Below, one piece after another: positions 16,427-22,497 of a stretch of 64,000 nucleotides of DNA. Below the pieces are notes generated by a model. The model was not told where the DNA came from and did no database searches. It saw only the letters and a program-made list of their open reading frames with translations. The stretch is from NCBI GenBank assembly GCA_017541465.1, contig JAFXYZ010000068.1, forward strand, positions 62,001 to 126,000. The letters run 5' to 3'. A program made the translations under genes and the position numbers. The DNA comes from a bacterium (GTDB taxonomy: Bacteria; Cyanobacteriota; Vampirovibrionia; Gastranaerophilales; Gastranaerophilaceae). Numbering within the stretch: the first letter of the stretch is position 1; every line of letters starts with the position of its first letter.

Positions 16427-18565
16427 ATGACAGACAAACTCAGCGCGGATTATTTGAAAGTACACGGTACGGAAGCTCAGAAGAAAGCTCTCGAAAAACT
16501 CGCAAGCGGAAATTATGACGAGAAAGCGGACAAGCTCAAAAAGGACTATGATCCAAAGAAAATTGAAGGTGATTTAAATGCCTTCAAAAAATCGGTATTA
16601 AAACAATCCTTCAGCGAAAAAGAGCTCGAGGAGGTATTTAAAATTATTGATGCTGACGGTGACGGAAAAATCAGCTCGGCTGAGGCAAAAAATCTCGCAA
16701 AATTAGGCTCGAAATCAAAAGACGGCAAAATCGACAGCTCTGATATTAAGGCGCTGTTTAAAAATGCCAAGACATATAAAAGTGACCAAAAAGCCGGCAC
16801 TACAACAAAAACCAATAAAGACGGCTCTAAAAAAGTTACTACCGTTAAAGATGACGGAACAAAAGTCGTAACAAAATACGACAAAGACGGAAAAAAGACA
16901 TCTAAAGTAACAAAAACAGACGATGGTGTTACAAAAACCACCAAATATAAATATGATGACAAAGGAAATGTTAAAGAAACAAAAACAAAGAAAACCGTTC
17001 TTCAGGAAAACGGCAAAAAAGTAACGGCAACACAAACAAAAACGACCTATAAAAACGGCAAAAAAAGCCAGAAGGTCGTTACAGATGCAAAGGGAAACAA
17101 ACTCAGCACAACGAACTACCGTTATAATGCCAACGGAAAACTGGTAGAAACCAAAAAGACACAAACAAACGGAAATACAACCGTTACTCAGTATGATGCA
17201 AAAACAGGCAACAAAACTTCTAAAACAACTACCAACAAAAATAACGAGGTTACCTCAAAAACCATCTACGACAAAACAACAGGTAAGCCAAAAACAAAAA
17301 CTTCATATTCTTATGATGATAACGGGAACAGAACAGGCTCAAAAACATATTCCTACGATAAAAACGGCAACCTGGCGACAAGAAACGTCTATGATAAAGA
17401 TAACAAACTTGTTTCAACCAGCACCTACAAGCACAATTCTGACGGAACTATGGTCAGAACGGATAAAGATACTTCAGGCAAAGTTATCTCAACAACAACT
17501 TTTGAATATGATAAGCTGGGCAAAAATACAAAGAAGGTAACGAAAGATGCAGACGGCAACGTTACAAAAGAAGTGACAAATGAATATTATGACTCGGGTG
17601 TTATCAAAACAAAAACAACTAAAAAGATTAACTCTGACGGTTCTTATTCCGTGACAACCAGCTCTTATGACGTTCAGGGAAATAAAACCGGAGAGGCTGT
17701 TGCAAAATACGATAAACACGGGAATGCAATCAGCAATAAGGCTAACACCGAAGAAGAACAGACCGAAGCTCCTGCAACTCCCACACCAACAGGAACGGAT
17801 GAAACAACTACTTCTACAACTCCATCGACCACTCCGTCAACTACTCCGAGTACAACAACCTCGACTACTCCGAACACCACTCCCTCTACAACTCCGAGTA
17901 CGACACCCTCAACTACTCCCTCGACAACTCCTTCAACAACACCGTCGGTTACTCCGACCATTGACGGAACAAATATGAATATTGTCATCGACAAAGTCGT
18001 TCTGATGGATAACGGCAAAATCGGAACTCTCGTTAAACAATCAGAGCTTCCTGAAGGCTACAAAATTCAAAACAACAAAATCGTTGATAAAGACGGTAAT
18101 GAAATCGGCGAAGTTCATTCAACAGAAAAAGACATAGACGGAGACGGTGTCGAAGATTCAATAGAATCATTCTATCTCTACGATAAGCCTAAAGAACATG
18201 CCGTAGCCCAAAAGAATCTGCCTGAAAATGCCAGAATTAAAAACGGAAAAATACTTGATAAAGACGGGTATGAAATAGGCAGAACCGAAGTGATGAATAT
18301 TGACTTAGGCAACGGCGACATCAAGGGTGTTACAAAGTATTTCCTCTATGATTCGGGCAGTACCTTCATCAACGTTGACGGAAGAACGGGTGTTGCATCA
18401 GAACTTTCAGCCTTCCCCGAAAACTACATCAAAGACGGGTTAATCTATGACAAGAAAACAAATCAGGTAATAGGTATCGTCAAAACAACAACCGCTGATG
18501 TCAACGGTGACGGTGTTCCGGACAACATTGATGAATACTACAGGTTTGTAGCCCTCTCATCATAA
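16427..18565 (+). CDS. EF-hand protein with YD-like repeats, Thr/Pro linker and calcium-type C-terminal repeats
   Basis: A 712-aa protein I cannot name. Residues 75-86 form a canonical EF-hand loop (D-A-D-G-D-G-K-I-S-S-A-E) with a weaker partner at ~96-107. From ~115 to 445 there are many short lysine/threonine-rich repeats of the form Y-D-x-x-G-N-x-x-x-x-x-T, recalling YD/RHS repeats but without a toxin tip. A T-P-S-T-T-P linker spans ~455-510. Then three related ~60-aa units follow, two ending in calcium-type D-x-D-G-D-G-V or D-V-N-G-D-G-V motifs plus an F-Y-L-Y-D-like strand. There is no signal peptide or membrane helix. TTTAGGAGAAAAGT supports the start; a terminator follows. Direct repeats flank it. 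Confidence 0.85.
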   Translation: MTDKLSADYLKVHGTEAQKKALEKLASGNYDEKADKLKKDYDPKKIEGDLNAFKKSVLKQSFSEKELEEVFKIIDADGDGKISSAEAKNLAKLGSKSKDGKIDSSDIKALFKNAKTYKSDQKAGTTTKTNKDGSKKVTTVKDDGTKVVTKYDKDGKKTSKVTKTDDGVTKTTKYKYDDKGNVKETKTKKTVLQENGKKVTATQTKTTYKNGKKSQKVVTDAKGNKLSTTNYRYNANGKLVETKKTQTNGNTTVTQYDAKTGNKTSKTTTNKNNEVTSKTIYDKTTGKPKTKTSYSYDDNGNRTGSKTYSYDKNGNLATRNVYDKDNKLVSTSTYKHNSDGTMVRTDKDTSGKVISTTTFEYDKLGKNTKKVTKDADGNVTKEVTNEYYDSGVIKTKTTKKINSDGSYSVTTSSYDVQGNKTGEAVAKYDKHGNAISNKANTEEEQTEAPATPTPTGTDETTTSTTPSTTPSTTPSTTTSTTPNTTPSTTPSTTPSTTPSTTPSTTPSVTPTIDGTNMNIVIDKVVLMDNGKIGTLVKQSELPEGYKIQNNKIVDKDGNEIGEVHSTEKDIDGDGVEDSIESFYLYDKPKEHAVAQKNLPENARIKNGKILDKDGYEIGRTEVMNIDLGNGDIKGVTKYFLYDSGSTFINVDGRTGVASELSAFPENYIKDGLIYDKKTNQVIGIVKTTTADVNGDGVPDNIDEYYRFVALSS

Positions 18566-18590
18566 ATGATTTAATTTAAATATAATAAAC

Positions 18591-18617
18591 AAAAAGCCGA
18601 ACAAATGTTCGGCTTTT
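18591..18617 (+). terminator. Rho-independent terminator
   Basis: AAAAAGCCGAACA/TGTTCGGCTTTT hairpin 25 bases after the stop at 18565. Confidence 0.9.
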
Positions 18618-18803
18618 GTGTTTGGATAACGGCATTCTCATATTTCGTTTAAGTTGCCTACGCAAAAATTAAATGCAATTCCGTCCGTCCGGTTTTTCGC
18701 TGTCTTGGATTTTGCTTCACAAAAAACTGTATTCGCTTCGCTGCGCTGCCGCTCATTAGTTTTTTGCTACTTCGTGTCTACTCTGCGCTTCGCACTACGC
18801 AAA

Positions 18804-18970
18804 ATCCGCAAAAAAAAAGCTCCGAGATGGAGCATTGCTTTTAGAAAAGGGATAAAATTAGGTAAGGTGTAAGTATGTAAGGTAAGTATAAATATCTTCG
18901 TGATTATTTTTTGTTTGCGTATGTCTTATGTATATATAAAGTATATACTCGATTAAAAATTGCAGAAATT
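18804..18970. repeat. Direct repeat copy 2 (167 bp)
   Basis: The partner of 16161-16327, about 2.64 kb away in the same orientation. After its last shared word (GCAGAAATT) the two copies diverge sharply. Confidence 0.88.
18930..18948. promoter_or_regulatory. Palindrome GTATATA-N5-TATATAC (second copy)
   Basis: Identical to the 16287 site and inside direct-repeat copy 2. There is no gene immediately downstream on the plus strand, so if it is an operator this copy may be a by-product of the duplication. Confidence 0.4.
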
Positions 18971-19029
18971 CTTAAATTCGTTACAATTGTTTACAAAATA
19001 AAAAGGGCAGAAAAATAAGCATTAAAAAA

Positions 19030-19100
19030 CTCTCAGCGATGGATTCGAACCACCATAGCAAAATCCAGAGTTTTGCGTCCTGCCATTAGACGAGCTGAGA
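19030..19100 (-). tRNA. tRNA-Gln (anticodon CTG)
   Basis: Read on the minus strand the acceptor stem is TCTCAGC/GCTGAGA, the D stem GTC/GAC, the anticodon stem CAAAA/TTTTG with loop CTCTGGA, and the T loop TTCGAAT. The anticodon is therefore CTG, decoding CAG. CCA is not encoded. Confidence 0.92.
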
Positions 19101-19132
19101 ATATTCGTTTTAAATTATTCAGTTTTCAAATC

Positions 19133-19205
19133 CTGGGGTGGAAGGATTCGAACCTCCGAGATGCCTGGACCAAAACCAGGTGCCTTACCACTTGGCGACA
19201 CCCCA
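19133..19205 (-). tRNA. tRNA-Gln (anticodon TTG)
   Basis: The minus-strand acceptor is TGGGGTG/CACCCCA, the anticodon stem CCTGG/CCAGG with loop TTTTGGT, and the T loop TTCGAAT. The anticodon is TTG, decoding CAA. It lies 32 bases upstream of the CTG tRNA-Gln, so the two are likely cotranscribed. CCA is not encoded. Confidence 0.94.
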
Positions 19206-19275
19206 TTGAGTATCGCTTATTTAATATTATTAAGAGGGCACTCAAATGTCAAGAGGTTATTTCAATTTACATACC

Positions 19276-19301
19276 AAAAAAGGATGACAAATGTCATCCC
19301 T
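19276..19301 (-). terminator. Rho-independent terminator
   Basis: On the minus strand, GGATGAC-ATTT-GTCATCC is followed by T6, about 25 bases after the stop of the ribbon-helix-helix gene. Confidence 0.85.
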
Positions 19302-19326
19302 CTTTAGTTTCCTTATTCCTTATTCC

Positions 19327-19515
19327 CTAATCCAGCAAGCTGTCCAATATCGCTGCGTTCTTTGATGCGAGCGCATTTTCTCGTACCCTGTTTTTATGAA
19401 TGTATGTTCTCAAAGCTTCTCTGATCAATTCGCTTCTTGAACGATTTTCCGTATCCGCTACCTTATCAATCTCACCCAGAAATTTCTCGGGCATTGAAAT
19501 TAAAACTCTTGCCAT
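19327..19515 (-). CDS. Ribbon-helix-helix (CopG/ParD-like) DNA-binding protein
   Basis: A 62-aa protein of the ribbon-helix-helix fold: the beta strand M-A-R-V-L-I-S-M-P is followed by E-I-D-K-V-A and the signature R-S-R-S-E-L-I-R-E-A-L-R-T-Y-I. It should bind short AT-rich repeats as a dimer or higher oligomer and is often autoregulatory. No toxin partner is adjacent. The AAAGGAACAACC site supports the ATG at 19515. The region just upstream has TATATAC and GTATATA half-sites like the palindromes at 16287 and 18930. Confidence 0.9.
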   Translation of the reverse strand: MARVLISMPEKFLGEIDKVADTENRSRSELIREALRTYIHKNRVRENALASKNAAILDSLLD

Positions 19516-19527
19516 TGGTTGTTCCTT

Positions 19528-19553
19528 TATATACTTTTGTACTCTCGTATATA
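19528..19553 (-). promoter_or_regulatory. TATATAC / GTATATA half-sites in the promoter of the RHH gene
   Basis: TATATAC at 19528-19534 and GTATATA at 19547-19553 lie 13-38 bases upstream of the ATG. The same heptamers form the perfect palindromes in the two direct repeats, which fits an autoregulated RHH repressor. Not proven. Confidence 0.4.
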
Positions 19554-19596
19554 TATAAAGTATTTCATGGAATAAAAATTGCCTTAATCAGAAAAA

Positions 19597-20889
19597 TTAA
19601 TTTTTCCTTCTGGTTAAAGCACTTGATTTGACAAGATATACAAGGTATTCTTCTTTTGAACTAAACCTCTTCGACTGATTAAGAAATTCAGGGTTCATAT
19701 ATAGTCTTTGTTTGTATAAAGGTCTTATTTTGAGGGCATTTACAGAGGTAACCTTATCTCTGTTATCGGTAAACACACCATTTTCTGCACATATTGAAGC
19801 GATAAGAACATTCAGTTCTCCTGTGCTGTCTTTTGTTCCGGTCTGGGTTAAAAAGGTTATATAATCATTTGTCAAACCTGTCATGTAAGTTAAGGCTTTA
19901 GAAGAATACAAATTAGATGACATGGTCATGATTTTTTGTTTAAAGATTTCATTAATCTGATCGTTTGTGAGCTGGGCGGAGGTTTCCTTCAGAGTGCCGG
20001 ACAAAAGCTGATATACTTTTGAAGTGGTTTCGGCAGACATCTTCCCCTGATGATAAAAATCAGAGATATTATTTTCAAATTTAATCCAAAACTCCGTCAA
20101 ATCGCCTTTTTTATTCCTGTTGCAATAGTCATAAGCCGACTGATACTGGGGAAACAGCTTCAGACCTGCAACTCTGTAGTAATAATCAAAAAGTGCAGGC
20201 ACACAGTTCTTCAGATACGGCTTTGATTTTGCCTTAGTCTGAAGCGCATTATCTATATTATTAAAAATAGAGGATATTTTCGCCATATCCCCTCTGTTTT
20301 GGGGTTTCCCGTAATAATATATCAAAATTCTGTCGGAAACGGCATAAGCACTGAGTTCAAGCGGATTTCTCATAGGCTCCGAAAAGCGGAAGAAATCGGC
20401 ATAACTGCTGACAAGATCCATATCAAGCTGATTTGCCTGGCGGTAAATGGCATTATAATATTTCTGAACATCAAAATTATTTATGTTTGCATACTGTATA
20501 TTTTTTGTCCAGAAAACGGAATCTGAAGCCGACCTCTGGGGAAAAATCGTAACATACCTGGAAACACCAACCCCCCTTGCCACCTTAATCGCCTTATCAA
20601 AGTGATCGAGTTCATGCGCCAAAATAGCAACAAGTGTCGGAGTATCTATTCTTTGAATTGCCTGTCTGTTAAAAGTCAGTTTTCCCGTCTGAATATTAAA
20701 TTCACCCATCGGGAAAGATGCCTGTGTTTTGGCACCCGTCATCGAAAGATTTTCAATATTCAGAGGAAGAATATTTTTCGGATACCCCATTGAAACCAAA
20801 AGTTTTTCAACAATGGTTTTTGCGGTCTGGTCGGTATTTGGAGGAAGTTCCAAAAAAGAATTTAAAAGAGCATCATTTCCTAATGTTTG
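19597..20889 (-). CDS. Metalloprotease domain (H-E-L-D-H), probably the -1 frame extension of the upstream ORF
   Basis: The frame is open from 20889 (CAA codon after the A-tract) to the stop at 19597. It has no ATG near its start, only a TTG at 20853 without a ribosome site. Counting from the TTG, H-E-L-D-H at residues 80-84 is a zinc metalloprotease motif, and P-L-E-L-S-A-Y-A-V-S-D (~147) may supply the third ligand. The rest is helical and ends in basic residues (L-T-R-R-K-N). The codons between 20889 and 20853 read Q-T-L-G-N-D-A-L-L-N-S-F, as expected of real coding sequence. I infer that it is made as a ~543-aa fusion with the membrane ORF at 20880-21227. The substrate is unknown. Confidence 0.75.
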   Translation of the reverse strand, partial: QTLGNDALLNSFLELPPNTDQTAKTIVEKLLVSMGYPKNILPLNIENLSMTGAKTQASFPMGEFNIQTGKLTFNRQAIQRIDTPTLVAILAHELDHFDKAIKVARGVGVSRYVTIFPQRSASDSVFWTKNIQYANINNFDVQKYYNAIYRQANQLDMDLVSSYADFFRFSEPMRNPLELSAYAVSDRILIYYYGKPQNRGDMAKISSIFNNIDNALQTKAKSKPYLKNCVPALFDYYYRVAGLKLFPQYQSAYDYCNRNKKGDLTEFWIKFENNISDFYHQGKMSAETTSKVYQLLSGTLKETSAQLTNDQINEIFKQKIMTMSSNLYSSKALTYMTGLTNDYITFLTQTGTKDSTGELNVLIASICAENGVFTDNRDKVTSVNALKIRPLYKQRLYMNPEFLNQSKRFSSKEEYLVYLVKSSALTRRKN

Positions 20890-21227
20890 TTTTTTTTTAC
20901 CGATTGATTCGTGTTTGAGCCGTTATCATAACGAACAATAGAAAATTCCTTGGGAAGAGGAACATAATAATTATGCTTTTGAACTTCAACAGTCTGCGGT
21001 TTTGCTGCCTTCAAATCATCAACATAAGTATCCATGAAGTTTTTATCCAGCTCCTCACCGACCTTTTGAGTCTTTTGATATGCGGCTTTAACCTCTGCCT
21101 CATTTTCAAAACCGTTTGTCTGGAGTGAATACGGCTCTTTAATTATGTTAAAAAGCACAACAAATATTAATACGAGAATCCCGCACAGAGTTAATTTTGT
21201 AATAAAATCGATTAAAGCCTTGTTCAT
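20880..21227 (-). CDS. Membrane-anchor ORF upstream of the metalloprotease
   Basis: A 115-aa product with one N-terminal membrane helix (L-T-L-C-G-I-L-V-L-I-F-V-V-L-F-N, residues ~12-28) and a polar domain facing the other side. It has its own promoter and an AGAGAACACAA site before the ATG at 21227. It ends two codons after an A-AAA-AAC slippery sequence that leads into the protease frame. The product may exist both as the short form and as the N-terminus of the fusion. Confidence 0.75.
   Translation of the reverse strand: MNKALIDFITKLTLCGILVLIFVVLFNIIKEPYSLQTNGFENEAEVKAAYQKTQKVGEELDKNFMDTYVDDLKAAKPQTVEVQKHNYYVPLPKEFSIVRYDNGSNTNQSVKKNKH
20889..20895 (-). promoter_or_regulatory. A-AAA-AAC slippery heptamer (candidate -1 frameshift site)
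   Basis: On the minus strand a run of nine A is followed by C. In the upstream frame the codons are G-T-A, AAA, AAA, AAC, so the heptamer A-AAA-AAC is in the correct X-XXY-YYZ register. A -1 slip continues CAA-ACA-TTA in the protease frame, while the zero frame stops at 20880-20882. Transcriptional slippage on A9 would give the same fusion. I see no clear stimulatory stem-loop by eye. Confidence 0.6.
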
Positions 21228-21256
21228 TTGTGTTCTCTATATAATCTTCTATAATG

Positions 21257-21285
21257 ATTTTATCACCTTTTTTCATTTTTTTCAA
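21257..21285 (-). promoter_or_regulatory. Promoter of the membrane-anchored metalloprotease
   Basis: The minus strand reads TTGAAA, 17 bp, TAAAAT, about 30 bases before the ATG at 21227. This separates the protease transcription unit from the phage cluster. Confidence 0.6.
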
Positions 21286-21306
21286 TAAATATAGTATTTC
21301 TTTGCT

Positions 21307-21579
21307 CTAAAAATCATTGTCCTTACTTATCAGAAGTTTTTTGATATAGTCTATCCCCTCCTTTACTTCTTTTAAATCGTCAAGCGCCTGCTCCCTGAAG
21401 CTCAGGTAAGCAGGCAGAGTAACGTATAATTTAGGAAGCTCCTTAAACCTTTTTTCTATATCAAAAATAATTTCACGGTGTTTCTTTTCAAGTTGTTCGG
21501 GAGTAATAATGAGTTTTTGCTGAAACAGAAAAACCAGCACAACGATTATGACGGGAGCATATTCGATAAACGTATCCAT
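21307..21579 (-). CDS. Small membrane protein with coiled tail (phage lysis-type)
   Basis: A 90-aa protein with one N-terminal membrane helix (Y-A-P-V-I-I-V-V-L-V-F-L-F, residues ~7-20) and a charged helical remainder. In phages such a gene behind the fibre module is often a spanin- or holin-associated protein; that is inferred from position only. GGGGATAAAA precedes the ATG. It starts 3 bases after the stop of the 67-aa gene, so the two are coupled. Confidence 0.65.
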   Translation of the reverse strand: MDTFIEYAPVIIVVLVFLFQQKLIITPEQLEKKHREIIFDIEKRFKELPKLYVTLPAYLSFREQALDDLKEVKEGIDYIKKLLISKDNDF

Positions 21580-21581
21580 TT

Positions 21582-21785
21582 TTATCCCCTGAATACCTCT
21601 ATAATCAGATTTTTAAGGTTAATGTAAGTGTCCTTCAGCTCAGGCGCTTTCTTAATTAACCTTTCAAAATCATCTCTGATAGCACCGATGATTTCCTTCA
21701 TCTCTTCATCAATTCTTGAATTATCAAAGTATTTTTTGACTTTGTTGATAATTATAACAACCTTTAACCCCTTAAAAATGTTCAT
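21582..21785 (-). CDS. Small 67-aa phage-cluster protein
   Basis: A charged helical protein (R-I-D-E-E-M-K-E-I-I-G-A-I-R-D-D-F). An initial K-V-V-I-I-I-N-K-V stretch is too short to be a sure membrane segment. The AAAGGACAAGAAGA site supports the start. It lies between the fibre-associated gene and the 90-aa membrane gene. Function unknown. Confidence 0.6.
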   Translation of the reverse strand: MNIFKGLKVVIIINKVKKYFDNSRIDEEMKEIIGAIRDDFERLIKKAPELKDTYINLKNLIIEVFRG

Positions 21786-21805
21786 TCTTCTTGTCCTTTC
21801 TTTTT

Positions 21806-22423
21806 TTAATATTCAATCACAATTTCTTTTAACTCTTCATACGTCTGAGCCTCGGCGATTTGTTCTTTGTATGATAAATATTCTTCATTCCAAATATGCG
21901 CTTTAAACCCTGCAATTAAACCGCCCAAAGTTCCAAAGTCCTCAAGTGTTAATTCGACAACCTTATCATCTTTTGAGAGCCAGGAATAAGTTTCCATGCC
22001 CGTTGCCTGCATTAATAACATTGTCGCTGTTAAATCGCCTACTGTCTGCGCATTTGTTTCAAATTGTGCATCCTTAAACTCTACATAGCCCTTTTCAACC
22101 GCCATTTTTGCGCTTTTTGTGTTTTCATCATTCAGCTGATTTCTCAGAGCATTTATTCTGTCTGTGTCAAAGTCAGGATTTATAGTTCCATCCGTATAAT
22201 TAGCCGCATAACAGATATAATAATTCGGTTCGGCAATCAGGAGTTCAGCAACCTCTTCCTTAATTATTTCGGTATGATAGCCTATAATATTGCCATCCTC
22301 ATCATAATCAGGTACTTGAATTTCACGTTCTTCCTCGTGTACCCAAATATAGAGCCTTTTGCCCTCTCTGTTTGCTTCGACAGCTTTGTCGGCATAATCT
22401 TTATCCGTATATTTTTTAATCAT
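21806..22423 (-). CDS. DUF4376-type tail-fibre-associated protein
   Basis: A 205-aa soluble protein. The N-terminal part resembles phage fibre-assembly proteins (Y-D-E-D-G-N-I-I-G-Y). From ~95 the sequence A-L-R-N-Q-L-N-D-E-N, then T-V-G-D-L-T-A-T, Y-S-W-L-S-K-D-D-K-V-V-E-L-T and a final Y-K-E-Q-I-A-E-A-Q-T-Y-E-E-L-K match the DUF4376 pattern found next to tail fibres. It directly follows the fibre gene. AGAGGTTTTAA supports the start. A chaperone or accessory role in fibre assembly is inferred. Confidence 0.72.
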   Translation of the reverse strand: MIKKYTDKDYADKAVEANREGKRLYIWVHEEEREIQVPDYDEDGNIIGYHTEIIKEEVAELLIAEPNYYICYAANYTDGTINPDFDTDRINALRNQLNDENTKSAKMAVEKGYVEFKDAQFETNAQTVGDLTATMLLMQATGMETYSWLSKDDKVVELTLEDFGTLGGLIAGFKAHIWNEEYLSYKEQIAEAQTYEELKEIVIEY

Positions 22424-22448
22424 TTAAAACCTCTTTTTCTTTTATTTT

Positions 22449-22478
22449 GTCGGGTTAGTAAACCCGACCTACAGTCTG
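22449..22478. repeat. REP-like palindrome GTCGGGTT/AACCCGAC with CTACAGTCTG tail
   Basis: An 8-bp inverted repeat with AGTA loop plus the same CTACAGTCTG tail as the 2699 and 11005 elements but a different stem. It sits between the tail fibre and the DUF4376-type gene. Confidence 0.7.
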
Positions 22479-22497
22479 ACCTGCTACTACCCTACAA

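Larger units (their letters stand above)
18618..19029. other. 412-bp noncoding stretch with repeat copies
   Basis: It holds the 18681-18707 short repeat and direct-repeat copy 2, then AT-rich DNA up to the tRNA-Gln genes. No gene is supported. Confidence 0.7.

Noticed and set aside
16427-18565. RHS-type toxin
   Set aside because: YD-like repeats occur, but there is no RHS core cage motif, no cleavage site, no toxin tip and no immunity gene.
19030-19205. tRNA-Gln genes as attachment site of the phage cluster
   Set aside because: No integrase is adjacent and I found no partial tRNA copy at the right end near 42.3 kb.
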